Origin: Thiocapsa sp. UBA6158 | Lineage (GTDB): Bacteria; Pseudomonadota; Gammaproteobacteria; Chromatiales; Chromatiaceae | Reading direction: 5' to 3' | DNA length: 23,229 bases | Assembly: GCF_002423035.1 (NCBI RefSeq) | Contig: NZ_DIUM01000027.1 | Location: 1 to 23,229 of the forward strand | Shown: one piece after another, positions 1 through 7,765 of the stretch | Position numbering within the stretch: the stretch's first letter is position 1 | How the letters are laid out: every line of letters begins with the position of its first letter | Made by a program: the position numbers and the translations under genes | Notes under the pieces: generated by a model | Database searches by the model: none | Seen by the model: only the letters and a program-made list of their open reading frames with translations | What the model was told of the DNA's origin: nothing

Positions 1-1533
1 GGTGTAACTGCTCTTTTTAGGATAACCGGCCGTCGGTTCGGGGTCGTGTTTGAGGGCCTCCCGAACGGTGTCGCACACCGTCTTGAGCACCTTGATCCGC
101 GCATAGGGTTTGTCGTTGCCCTCCACCAGTGTCCAAGCTGCATGTTTGGTGCTGGTGCGCACCACCATCTCGTTGATCGCATCCTTGTATTGCGGCCATT
201 TCTCGCGGTTGCGCCAGTCCTCGTCGGTGATCTTGTACTGCTTGTAGGGGACGCTTTCGCGATCCTTGAAGCGTCTGAGCTGCTCGTCCTGACTGATGTG
301 GATCCAGAATTTGAGCAGGATCACGCCGCTGTCCACCAGTTGCTCCTCGAAGCGATTGATCTCCGAGTAGGCACGCCGCCATTCGGCATCGCCGGCAAAA
401 CCCTCGACTCGCTCGACCAGGACACGTCCGTACCAGGACCGATCGTAGAGTGTGATGTAGCCCGCACGCGGGATGTGACGCCAGAAACGCCAAAGATAGT
501 GGTGTGACTTCTCCTCGTCGGTGGGCGCGGCGACCGGGATGGCGCGATACAGGCGCGCATCGATGGCGGTCGTGATCCGGCGGATCGCGCCGCCCTTGCC
601 GCCGGCATCCACACCCTCGAACACCAGAACGGTCGATCGCTTCAGGTTGTAGGCGCTCCAAGCCAGCTCGTTGATCTCGGTCTGCAGGCGCTTCATCTCC
701 GCCTTATAGGCGTCCCTGTCCAAGGCGAGCGAGAGATCCAGCTGATCGAGGAGCGTGATCCGGGCATTCGCACCGCTCGGCAGCTCCGGACTTCCGCTGC
801 TGGTCTTGATCCCGTCCGACGGGGCCTCGCTCAGCCGCGAGCGGATGGCGTGAAGAAGGGTCTTGCCGACGGTCAGATCGCGGTAGCGCCTGTCCTCGGC
901 CTCCACCAGATACCAGGGGCAGACACCCCGGTCGGTGTGGCGGATGATCCGCTCCGCAACCTGCTCGAACGCGGCGTACTGCTCGGAGAATTTGCTCTTC
1001 TCCGGGAGCATCTTCCAGCGACTCCTGTCGTCGCGCGAGAGCTCCTTCAGACGTGCCTTCTGCTCCTCTTCGGACATGTGGAACCAGAACTTCAGGATGA
1101 GTGCGCCGTCCTGGATGAGCATGTGCTCGAAGTCGACGATGCGGTTGAGCTCCCCGTCGAGCTCCGCGTCGCTGCAATGCCCCTGGAAGCGATGCTCGAT
1201 CGGGGTCTGATACCAGCCGCCGAAGAGGATCGAGATCTCCCCGCGGGGGGGCATGGAGCGCCAGAAGCGCCAATAGCGCGGACGAGCGCGCTCCTCGTCG
1301 GTCTCGTCCCAGAAGGCGAAGGTTTGAACGCCGCGCGTATCCAACCATTCGTTGAGTCGGTTCACCACCTCGCCCTTGCCTGCGGCCTCGACGCCCGAGA
1401 TGAGAACGACGACCGGGATATCGGAGTCCTTCAGGTCTCGTTGCGCCGAGAGCAGTTCGGTGCGCAGCTCCTCCTGCTGTTCTTTGAAGTCGTCCTTGCT
1501 GACCGAGCGGCCGATTTTTGTCGATTCGAACAT
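1..1533 (-). CDS. pap: Polyphosphate:AMP phosphotransferase (two-domain PPK2, class II), 3' end outside window
   Basis: Cytosolic enzyme expected to transfer phosphate from polyphosphate to AMP, giving ADP. I translated the minus strand from ATG 1533 to base 1: 511 codons with no stop, so the gene runs off the window, probably by only a few residues since two-domain PAPs are about 500 long. Two tandem PPK2 domains are visible. The N-terminal one has Walker A GVEAAGKG (47-54) but GGWYQTP (105-111) where the catalytic Asp-Arg motif should be. The C-terminal one has GVDAGGKG (307-314) and an intact DRSWYGR (364-370). The second domain is therefore probably the catalytic one. The start is supported by GAGGA 8 nt upstream. 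It diverges from phoU, which fits a phosphate-related locus. Much longer antisense ORFs in this region are shadows. Confidence 0.93.
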   Translation of the reverse strand, partial: MFESTKIGRSVSKDDFKEQQEELRTELLSAQRDLKDSDIPVVVLISGVEAAGKGEVVNRLNEWLDTRGVQTFAFWDETDEERARPRYWRFWRSMPPRGEISILFGGWYQTPIEHRFQGHCSDAELDGELNRIVDFEHMLIQDGALILKFWFHMSEEEQKARLKELSRDDRSRWKMLPEKSKFSEQYAAFEQVAERIIRHTDRGVCPWYLVEAEDRRYRDLTVGKTLLHAIRSRLSEAPSDGIKTSSGSPELPSGANARITLLDQLDLSLALDRDAYKAEMKRLQTEINELAWSAYNLKRSTVLVFEGVDAGGKGGAIRRITTAIDARLYRAIPVAAPTDEEKSHHYLWRFWRHIPRAGYITLYDRSWYGRVLVERVEGFAGDAEWRRAYSEINRFEEQLVDSGVILLKFWIHISQDEQLRRFKDRESVPYKQYKITDEDWRNREKWPQYKDAINEMVVRTSTKHAAWTLVEGNDKPYARIKVLKTVCDTVREALKHDPEPTAGYPKKSSYT

Positions 1534-1623
1534 GCGTCATATCCTCGTGATGCGGGAACCGCTTCCGCGAAACGGCCGACGTCGAGACTATGGTCTTCGC
1601 ATGCAGCCGATCGAGCAAGCCTT

Positions 1624-1710
1624 CTGAAGCGCGTCCGGCCGTGTCATGAATCCATTCGCCTTGGCGCCGCCCCGTATAGTTCGACGCAGGTCGCGGGAGA
1701 CGCGTTTTAG
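1624..1710. repeat. Diverged copy of the ~87-bp terminal-inverted-repeat element (copy A)
   Basis: Lies in the pap/phoU divergent intergenic region. The left arm CTGAAGCGC (1624-1632) and right arm GCGTTTTAG (1702-1710) match the consensus arms of the clear copies at 7/9 and 8/9, with exactly the same 87-bp span. The arms still pair in RNA through two G-U wobbles. The flank just inside the left arm (GTCCGGCC) also resembles the clear copies. It is a tentative family member, because the interior is not alignable by eye. Confidence 0.45.
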
Positions 1711-1823
1711 GCATAAGAAATACAACGGGTTATTTGCAGTCACGAGATCGTCAAATTTTCCGGTTAGATTCGGGGAGTGCTAGTGGCACCCCAACCCGAT
1801 CGAACCCTGCCGGAGAACTGACC

Positions 1824-2489
1824 ATGTCCGATTCCAACCTCTTGTTGGACAAGAAACGCGAGGCCTTGAAGGCCGGTATCCTGGCCCTCGGCGAGCAGGT
1901 CCGAGAGGCCCTGCAGCGCTCGCTCGAGGTCCTGCGTCGACATGATCTGGATCTGGCACGCACGATCGTTTCCGGGGACGCCGAGATCAATCACGAGCGC
2001 CGTGCACTCGAGCAGCAGGCGCTCGTCGTGTTGGCGGCCTACCGGCCGGCCGGATCTGATCTTCGTCTGATCGGCGCATCCTTGGAGATGATCTCGGAGA
2101 TGGAGCGGATCGCCGATTATGCCGCCGACATCGCGCGCATTCTGATGCGCTGCGAGCCCCGATCCTTCCCCGCGGACCCGGTGGCGCGGTGCGTGGATCT
2201 CGGCGACGCGGCGACTGGGATGTTCGTCGGGGCGATGAGCGCCTATGCTCGGGATGCCGACGCGGCGATGGCGCGCGCCGCTGCCGGGCGCGACGCCGCG
2301 GTCGACAGCGCCGAGCGTGTGCTGATCGAAGAGATCATCGCTTGGATTCGGTCCAACCCCGAGGACGCGCGGGTCGGCGTTTCGCTCCTGTCGATCGCCC
2401 ACAACTACGAGCGTGTCGCGGATCGGGCAACCAATCTCGCCGAACGTGTCGTCTACATCGCCACAGGGCACACACCGGATCTCGATTGA
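1824..2489 (+). CDS. phoU: PhoU-family phosphate regulator
   Basis: A 221-residue, all-helical cytosolic protein with two PhoU helical repeats. Each carries the family's acidic signature: EMERIADYAADI in the first half and YERVADRATNLAE near the C-terminus. PhoU proteins restrain the PhoR/PhoB response and modulate the Pst phosphate transporter, and they influence polyphosphate accumulation. The usual pstSCAB neighbours are absent; instead the gene diverges from the polyphosphate-using PAP. I chose ATG 1824 because the conserved N-terminus (SNLLLDKKREAL) follows it directly and GGAGA lies about 9 nt upstream. The open frame extends back to 1734 without family-like sequence. An imperfect hairpin (about 1772-1792) sits in the leader. 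Confidence 0.9.
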   Translation: MSDSNLLLDKKREALKAGILALGEQVREALQRSLEVLRRHDLDLARTIVSGDAEINHERRALEQQALVVLAAYRPAGSDLRLIGASLEMISEMERIADYAADIARILMRCEPRSFPADPVARCVDLGDAATGMFVGAMSAYARDADAAMARAAAGRDAAVDSAERVLIEEIIAWIRSNPEDARVGVSLLSIAHNYERVADRATNLAERVVYIATGHTPDLD

Positions 2490-2583
2490 TCCGTGATCGG
2501 GAGGCATCGACGTATGCCATGCGTTCGTTCCAATGGTAGAGTTCACGCGTGATACCGGATGGAGCGATCGGCGCGAGCCTCCC

Positions 2584-3051
2584 ATGATCGACTGGACCTT
2601 TACACCTGCCTCGCTGTGGACCTTGATCGGTGTCGTGCTGATCCTGTCCGAACTCGCGCTGCCCGGCGTGATCGCCGTCTTTTTCGGCATTGCAGCGCTG
2701 CTGGTCGGATTGTTGCTGTTCCTCGAGGTTCCGATCGATCCGCCCGCGCAGATCCTGCTGTTCGGCGTGCTCGGTGCCGTGCTCCTCTTGCTGGCGCGTC
2801 ATCGCCTCAAGCCCTGGTTTCGGGGGCAGGTGGAGACGGGCGGGAGCGGCAGCGAAGTGCTTCCCGATGGCACGCGAGCACGGGCTCAGACCGATTTCGT
2901 ACGCGGGGCGGGTGTCGTGACCCTCAACGGCGTGCGCTGGAATGCCGAGTCATCGGATCCCATCCATGCGGGCGACCCGGTCTGGCTCATCGGCCGGCGG
3001 GGACTTGTTCTGCACGTCAGCGCAACGCCTCCGAGCACGCCTGAATCCTGA
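2584..3051 (+). CDS. NfeD-like short membrane protein (YbbJ type), partner of QmcA
   Basis: A 155-residue inner-membrane protein. The first 75 residues hold about three hydrophobic segments (roughly 9-27, 29-47 and 54-71). They are followed by a soluble C-terminal part of about 70 residues that fits the NfeD OB-fold domain, with a GTRARAQTDF-type strand, a GVRWNAESSD stretch and a terminal GLVLHVS strand. It lacks the ClpP-like protease domain of long NfeD proteins. The next gene is a stomatin/SPFH protein, the classic NfeD partner, as in the E. coli ybbJ-qmcA pair. ATG 2584 gives the usual N-terminus (MIDW...). An in-frame ATG at 2533 would add 17 hydrophilic residues; neither start has a convincing ribosome binding site. 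A full copy of the ~87-bp repeat separates it from its partner. Confidence 0.85.
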   Translation: MIDWTFTPASLWTLIGVVLILSELALPGVIAVFFGIAALLVGLLLFLEVPIDPPAQILLFGVLGAVLLLLARHRLKPWFRGQVETGGSGSEVLPDGTRARAQTDFVRGAGVVTLNGVRWNAESSDPIHAGDPVWLIGRRGLVLHVSATPPSTPES

Positions 3052-3101
3052 GTCCGGCCGCGCGGCGCGTCGTGCGGAAAGATCGGTTTTGCCTGTCTCG
3101 T

Positions 3102-3188
3102 CTAAACCGCGCCGGCTCCGAGAACCGTCGAGTCTGCCGGGGCCGATCCCGTCGGAAAACATCACATCCCGCGCCGGGCGCGGTTTAG
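3102..3188 (+). repeat. ~87-bp terminal-inverted-repeat element, copy B
   Basis: The left end TCTAAACCGCGCC (3101-3113) is the exact reverse complement of the right end GGCGCGGTTTAGA (3177-3189), a 13-bp perfect inverted repeat across about 61 bp of GC-rich interior. The element fills most of the gap between the NfeD-like gene and qmcA. The right arm runs straight into qmcA's Shine-Dalgarno (GAGGAG, 3187-3192). The ends are shared with the copies at 6301-6388 and 7982-8068. Confidence 0.85.
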
Positions 3189-3203
3189 AGGAGAAACGGC
3201 ACG

Positions 3204-4157
3204 ATGGACGACATGTATTTGAGCATCAGCACCCTGATTTCGCTGGTCGCGGTGGCGGTGATCGTGATCGCGTTGGCCAAGACGGCGCAGATCGTCCCGC
3301 AGCGCTCGGCCTTCATCATCGAGCGCTTGGGGCGCTATTCGCGCACCCTGGATGCCGGATTCCACATCCTGATCCCCTTCGTGGATCGGGTCGCCTACCG
3401 GCATACCTTGAAGGAGGAGGCACTCGATGTCCCCAAGCAGCAGTGCATCACCAAGGACAACATCGCCGTGAGCGTGGACGGGGTCCTCTACCTCCAGGTG
3501 ATCGACCCCCAGTCGGCGAGCTACGGCATCACGGACTATCGCTTCGCGTCCATGAGCCTGGCGCAGACGACGCTGCGCTCGATCATCGGTCAGATCGAGC
3601 TGGACCGGACCTTCGAGGAACGCAGCAGGCTGAACGAGGAGGTCGTCAGCGCTCTGGACGACGCCGCGCAGCCCTGGGGCGTGAAGGTCATGCGCTACGA
3701 GATCGCGGACATCGTGATGCCGGGCACCATCACCGACGCACTCGAGCAGCAGATGCGCGCTGAGCGTGAGCGCCGCGCCGTGGTGGCGCGCTCGGAGGGC
3801 GAACGTCAAGAGAAGATCAATATCTCCGAGGGTCAGAAGATCCAGGTCATCAATCTATCCGAAGCCGAAAAGGAAAAGCAGATCAACGAGGCCGAGGGCA
3901 AGGCGCGCGAGATTCAGATGCTCGCCGAGGCGACCGCGATCGGGATCGAGCGGATCGCCGCAGCCATCCAGAAACCCGGCGGAAAGGATGCCGTGAGTCT
4001 GCGCATCGCCGAGCAGTACGTGCGTGAATTCGGACGCATCGCTCAGTCCGGAACGACCCTGATCTTGCCCGCGGAGCTCAGCAATATCGGTGCGGCAGTG
4101 GCGGGCTTGGCCAAGACGCTTCAGACGGTGGATGCGGCCGAGACGCGTCGGCCCTAA
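3204..4157 (+). CDS. qmcA: SPFH/stomatin-family membrane protein (QmcA/paraslipin)
   Basis: 317 residues. One N-terminal transmembrane segment (about 6-26) is followed by an SPFH/band-7 domain (about 27-190) beginning AQIVPQRSAFIIERLGRY, a hallmark stretch of this family. A long charged coiled-coil (about 190-250, rich in ERE, EGERQEK and SEAEKEK) then leads to a conserved C-terminal oligomerisation segment. These proteins form membrane-bound oligomeric cages associated with lipid microdomains and quality-control proteases. ATG 3204 has GAGGAG 11 nt upstream. The pair with the preceding NfeD-like gene is the conserved context. Another candidate, HflC/HflK, is less likely because the NfeD partner is present and no second SPFH gene follows. 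Confidence 0.92.
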   Translation: MDDMYLSISTLISLVAVAVIVIALAKTAQIVPQRSAFIIERLGRYSRTLDAGFHILIPFVDRVAYRHTLKEEALDVPKQQCITKDNIAVSVDGVLYLQVIDPQSASYGITDYRFASMSLAQTTLRSIIGQIELDRTFEERSRLNEEVVSALDDAAQPWGVKVMRYEIADIVMPGTITDALEQQMRAERERRAVVARSEGERQEKINISEGQKIQVINLSEAEKEKQINEAEGKAREIQMLAEATAIGIERIAAAIQKPGGKDAVSLRIAEQYVREFGRIAQSGTTLILPAELSNIGAAVAGLAKTLQTVDAAETRRP

Positions 4158-4365
4158 AGAGAGCGGGTGATGATGGGGATCGGCCGGGTCGAGCCGAGCC
4201 ACCCCCGGTGTCGGTGCCGGAAAAGGCGCGCCTTAGGCTCCTGACCTGCATTTCCGGTCGATCCCGGGGTCAAGGTCAAAAGGCGTTATCGGTGTTGGAG
4301 ACGGGGTCATGCATTGATCGGATCCAAACTCCGTCCATCACAGGTTTCAGCCGTGCGGACGCCTG

Positions 4366-4722
4366 TCAACTGCGCAGCGTTTCCAAGAGACGGTTCGCTT
4401 GCGCCTCGACAGCGGCGAAATCGTCCGACACGAGCACGGGATCGCCACGCCGTGCCGTGCGTTCCAATGCTTCGATCGCGTCATCCAGTGCCGGGACGCC
4501 GCAATATCGGGTTGCCCCGCGTACTTGATGCGCATGCTCGGCCAGCGCGCTCCAATCGGCCTCCGCGATGCAGGCGCGGAGCTCCTCGATCTCGGCCGGC
4601 AAACCCGCCAGCAGGACGTCCAGCAACTCGCGAGCGAGATCGGCGTCTCCGCCCGCGCTAGCGAGTGCAGCGGCGGCATCTCGCACGGGCAAGCCGTCGA
4701 GTTTGGAGCCTTGATCGATCAT
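4366..4722 (-). CDS. Stand-alone HPt (histidine phosphotransfer) domain protein
   Basis: 118 residues made up almost entirely of one HPt four-helix domain, with no kinase, receiver or membrane segment. The active-site segment AHQVRGATRYCGVP (about 64-77) matches the HPt type found at the C-terminus of BarA-like hybrid kinases; His65 is the expected phosphorylated residue. It would shuttle phosphate between a hybrid sensor kinase and a response regulator in the cytosol. No kinase or receiver gene lies nearby, so its partners are unknown. It is flanked by qmcA (convergent) and the TnpB remnant. The start ATG is 4722; its ribosome binding site is weak (GGACGG). It could be a detached HPt of a BarA/GacS-type system encoded elsewhere. 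Confidence 0.8.
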   Translation of the reverse strand: MIDQGSKLDGLPVRDAAAALASAGGDADLARELLDVLLAGLPAEIEELRACIAEADWSALAEHAHQVRGATRYCGVPALDDAIEALERTARRGDPVLVSDDFAAVEAQANRLLETLRS

Positions 4723-4817
4723 AGTTATCGCCGTCCAAAAAAGGTCGCCACCAAGCCGTTACTTTATCCGAAGCGCCGACAAAATTTCGTCTCTTCAAGG
4801 CGAGTATATAAGGCGCC

Positions 4818-4830
4818 CGCGCGAAGCGCG
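4818..4830 (+). other. Small hairpin upstream of TnpB remnant, possible IS left-end hairpin
   Basis: CGCGC-GAA-GCGCG is a perfect 5-bp hairpin with a 3-nt loop, about 50 bp before the first recognisable TnpB residue. IS200/IS605 elements carry subterminal hairpins recognised by TnpA, so this may be the relic of the left end. That is inference; no matching right-end hairpin was found. Confidence 0.3.
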
Positions 4831-4881
4831 AAAGAACACGTCTGTTGCACGTTGGGTTTAGCGTACAATCCAGCCACGGTT

Positions 4882-5345
4882 GTTCAGCGCGCCTGCCGCT
4901 ACCGCGTCTATCCGACACCCGAGCAGGAAGAGCAGCTCGCGCGTTCTTTCGGCTGCGTACGCTGGATCTACAACTGGGCCTGAAGCAGCGCACCGCTGCC
5001 TTCTTCGAGCGTGGCGAGCGGCTGTACTGCAAGGACCTCGCAGCGTGCCTCAAAGACCTCAAGAAGCCCCCTTAGACGGCCTGGCTCGGCAAGGCAAGCG
5101 CCTATCCCACCTACAAGCGTCGGCGCGACGATCAGTCGTGCTCCTACATGAGAAACGGCTTACTCCGGCGTGACGGCCGGGTTGACGCTCGCCAAGCAAG
5201 ACGCGCCCTTGCAGGTGCGTTGGTCGTGTCCGCTGCCCAAGGACAGGATACCCTCCTCGGTGACGGTGACGCGCACCACGGCCGGGCGTTTCTTCATCGC
5301 GCTGCTGGTGGAAGAGACGGCCGAGTACTGTTGCAGCTTGGTCGA
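4882..5345 (+). pseudogene. Decayed TnpB (IS200/IS605 OrfB) remnant
   Basis: Pieces of a TnpB protein can be read across two frames. Frame one (4882-4983) gives QRACRYRVYPTPEQEEQLA then FGCVRWIYNWA, the standard TnpB N-terminus, ending at TGA. Deleting one C explains it, since the other frame continues LKQRTAAFFERGERLY to an in-frame TAG at 5073. The remnant resumes with TAWLGKASAYPTYKRRRDDQ, having lost about 35 codons that normally separate these blocks. A second frameshift near 5165-5170 leads to LTLAKQDAPLQVRWSCPLP and FIALLVEETAEY. Everything after that is missing, including the RuvC catalytic region and zinc finger. No tnpA is present. The element is dead and was truncated close upstream of cysM. 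Confidence 0.85.
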
Positions 5346-5413
5346 TGCTCGATGCTGGTGCAGAATGAGGACAGTCAAACTCAGCCCCGGCGCGATGCCG
5401 ATGTGAGCAGAAG

Positions 5414-6304
5414 ATGCCCTATCCAACGATCGAAGCTTTCGTCGGCCATACGCCGCTCGTGAGACTCCAGCGCCTTCCGGGCGACACCGACAACCTGATT
5501 CTAGCCAAGCTCGAGGGCAACAATCCCGCTGGATCGGTCAAGGACCGACCGGCCGTGAACATGATCCGTCGTGCCGAGGAGCGCGGCACCATCAAACCCG
5601 GCGACACGCTCATCGAGGCGACCAGCGGCAATACGGGTATCGCACTCGCCATGGCGGCGGCGATCAAGGGATATCGGATGCTGTTGATCATGCCCGAACA
5701 CATGAGTGCGGAGCGGCGCGGCGTCATGCGCAGCTTCGGCGCCGAGATTATCCTGACGCCCAAGGCCGGGAGCATGGAGGCGGCAATCGATCTGGCCAAC
5801 GCAATGGAGGCGCGAGGTGAGGGGATCCGGCTCGATCAGTTCTCGAATCCGGACAATCCGGCCGCTCACTACGAGTCGACAGGTCCGGAGATCTGGCGCG
5901 ATACCGATGGGAAGGTCACCCATTTCGTCAGCGCGATGGGTACGACCGGGACCATCATGGGGACGGGGCGTTATCTCAAGGAGCAGAATCCGGCGATCCG
6001 GATCGTCGGTGTCCAACCCGAGGAGGGGTCAAGCATTCCGGGGATTCGCAGGTGGCCCGAGGCCTATCTGCCGAAGATCTTCGATCCTGCCGGCGTGGAT
6101 CGCATCATCGACGTGACTCAAGCTATTGCAGAGCAGACCGCCCGCGAGTTGGCCGCACGGGAAGGGATCTTCGCGGGGGTCTCCTCCGGCGGTTGTATCG
6201 CCGCGGCGTTGAGACTTTCCCGGGAGGTGCATGACGCGGTCATCGTGGCGATCGTCTGCGACCGTGGCGATCGCTATCTGTCGACCGGGGTCTTTCCTGC
6301 TTAA
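5414..6304 (+). CDS. cysM: Cysteine synthase B (O-acetylserine sulfhydrylase, CysM type)
   Basis: 296-residue PLP enzyme that makes cysteine from O-acetylserine and sulfide or thiosulfate (giving S-sulfocysteine), the last step of sulfur assimilation. Visible features are the PLP-binding lysine in NNPAGSVKDRPA (Lys43), the substrate loop TSGNTG (70-75), the phosphate-binding GTTGTIMGTGRY loop and GVSSGG near the C-terminus, ending RYLSTGVF as in CysM. Thiosulfate use would suit a sulfur-oxidising host. ATG 5414 gives the full family N-terminus (YPTIEAFVGHTPLVRL); the upstream sequence is TnpB debris with only a weak GAGCAGAAG before the start. The stop codon (6302-6304) lies inside the left arm of a repeat element, yet the length is normal for the family. 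Confidence 0.95.
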   Translation: MPYPTIEAFVGHTPLVRLQRLPGDTDNLILAKLEGNNPAGSVKDRPAVNMIRRAEERGTIKPGDTLIEATSGNTGIALAMAAAIKGYRMLLIMPEHMSAERRGVMRSFGAEIILTPKAGSMEAAIDLANAMEARGEGIRLDQFSNPDNPAAHYESTGPEIWRDTDGKVTHFVSAMGTTGTIMGTGRYLKEQNPAIRIVGVQPEEGSSIPGIRRWPEAYLPKIFDPAGVDRIIDVTQAIAEQTARELAAREGIFAGVSSGGCIAAALRLSREVHDAVIVAIVCDRGDRYLSTGVFPA

Positions 6305-6388
6305 ACCACGCCGGCTCCGAGCGTTGTCCGAGCCGGCGCGGCCAAGCCGATCCAATAAACGACGCATATCGCACCGGGCGCGGTTTAG
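6301..6388 (+). repeat. ~88-bp terminal-inverted-repeat element, copy C
   Basis: The left arm TTAAACCACGCC (6301-6312) pairs with the right arm GGCGCGGTTTAG (6377-6388) apart from one mismatch and the outermost base. The left arm contains cysM's TAA stop. Inside it is a strong second hairpin, CGCCGGCTC (6309-6317) with GAGCCGGCG (6330-6338). The left end (CGCCGGCTCCGAG) and right end (CCGGGCGCGGTTTAGAG) are identical to copy B over these stretches. Confidence 0.85.
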
Positions 6389-6439
6389 AGCGGACCCCGG
6401 GTCTTTCGGTTTACAGCTTGAGTGTCGAGGACGGATGCC

Positions 6440-7765
6440 GTGTCGAGAAAACGCAAACCACTTCCGCAAGAGCCTGTCGAGGCCGAGATCGAGGGCCTCA
6501 CGCACGAGGGTCGCGGATTGGCGCACTTCGACGGCAAGGCGGTCTTCATCGACGGCGCACTGGCGGGGGAGCGGGTGCGTTTCAGGTATACGCGCATCCA
6601 GCGGCGGTTCGACGAAGGTGTCGTCGTCGAGGTGTTGCGGGCGTCGCCGGAGCGCGTGGTGCCCAAGTGCAGCCATTTCGGTGTCTGCGGGGGTTGCAGC
6701 CTGCAGCACATGGAGTCAGGTGCCCAGATTCGCGCCAAGCAGGAGAGTCTTGCGGACGTGCTCTCGCGCATCGGGAAGGTGACGCCGCAGACCTGGCTCG
6801 CGCCCTTGACGGCGGGTGCTTGGGGGTACCGGCGCAAGGCGCGGCTCGGTGTGCGCTACGTGGCGAAGAAAGGCCGAACACTTGTGGGTTTTCGCGAGCG
6901 GGGCAATGCCTTCATCACCGACATCGGCCGCTGCGAGGTGCTCCATCCGAGTGTCGGGGCGCATCTGCAGGCGATCGGCGCCGCGGTAGATGCGCTGAGC
7001 ATCCGCGAGCAGGTACCCCAGATCGAGGTGGCGATGGGTGACACACCGCCGGTCTTGGTATTCCGAGCGCTGAGCCCGCCGAGTGTGGCGGACTTGGGCG
7101 TGCTCGAGGCGCTCGGTGATAGCGAGGGTTTCCACATCTATCTTCAGGAGGCCGGACCGGAGAGCATCCGGCCGCTGCCCGGTCAGGGGATCACACTGCA
7201 CTACGCGCTGCCGCGCTACGATCTTCGGATCGAGTTCGAGCCGACGGACTTTACCCAAGTCAACCTGGAGCTGAACCGATCGATGCTCGACCAGGCGCTC
7301 GCACTCCTGGATGTCCAGGCCGACGAGTGTGTGTTGGACCTCTTCTGCGGTGTGGGCAACTTCACCTTGCCGCTTGCCCGTCAGGCCGAGACGGTGGTCG
7401 GGGTTGAAGGCGACGCCGGATTGGTGGCGCGTGCGCAGTCGAACGCGGCCTTGAACAAGATCGGGAATGCTCGCTTTTATACCGCTGATCTATATGGTGC
7501 GCTCGATCAGGAGCCCTGGTCGCGCGAGGGTTTCAGCAAGGCCCTGCTGGATCCGCCTCGCAGCGGCGCGCTTGCGGTGCTCGACTGGCTGCCGCGTCTC
7601 GGGGTGGAGCGGGTGCTCTATGTGTCCTGCTATCCGACGACCCTCGCGCGCGATGCCGATCGTCTTGTCAATGCGCTCGGATATCGGCTTGTTTCGGCGG
7701 GGGTGATGGATATGTTCCCCCAGACGGCCCATGTCGAGTCGATGGCCCTGTTCGAGCGTGGCTGA
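6440..7765 (+). CDS. rlmD: 23S rRNA (uracil-1939-C5)-methyltransferase RlmD
   Basis: 441-residue TrmA/RlmD-family enzyme that adds a methyl group to U1939 of 23S rRNA. In order: an N-terminal TRAM RNA-binding domain (about 10-65); Fe-S cluster cysteines in CSHFGVCGGC (77, 83, 86) plus GRCEVLHP (165); a SAM-binding motif DLFCGVGNFTLPLA in the second half; and the catalytic cysteine in VLYVSCYPTTLARD near the end. I preferred GTG 6440 because GAGGA lies 8 nt upstream. An in-frame GTG at 6422 adds six residues and lacks a ribosome binding site. The gene stands alone between two repeat elements; its TGA falls within the left arm of the inverted repeat at 7762-7850. Confidence 0.94.
   Translation: MSRKRKPLPQEPVEAEIEGLTHEGRGLAHFDGKAVFIDGALAGERVRFRYTRIQRRFDEGVVVEVLRASPERVVPKCSHFGVCGGCSLQHMESGAQIRAKQESLADVLSRIGKVTPQTWLAPLTAGAWGYRRKARLGVRYVAKKGRTLVGFRERGNAFITDIGRCEVLHPSVGAHLQAIGAAVDALSIREQVPQIEVAMGDTPPVLVFRALSPPSVADLGVLEALGDSEGFHIYLQEAGPESIRPLPGQGITLHYALPRYDLRIEFEPTDFTQVNLELNRSMLDQALALLDVQADECVLDLFCGVGNFTLPLARQAETVVGVEGDAGLVARAQSNAALNKIGNARFYTADLYGALDQEPWSREGFSKALLDPPRSGALAVLDWLPRLGVERVLYVSCYPTTLARDADRLVNALGYRLVSAGVMDMFPQTAHVESMALFERG

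Noticed and set aside
704..1714. Long minus-strand ORF (336 codons) and several plus-strand ORFs over the first 1.7 kb
   Set aside because: They are shadows of the pap gene, whose true frame gives two complete PPK2 domains; the other translations are Arg/Pro-rich and match nothing.
4154..4236. Possible further copy of the repeat element at the end of qmcA (CCTAAAG...CCTTAGG)
   Set aside because: Only about six pairs with a mismatch, a span of 83 bp, and flanks that do not match the clear copies. The resemblance is within chance for GC-rich sequence.
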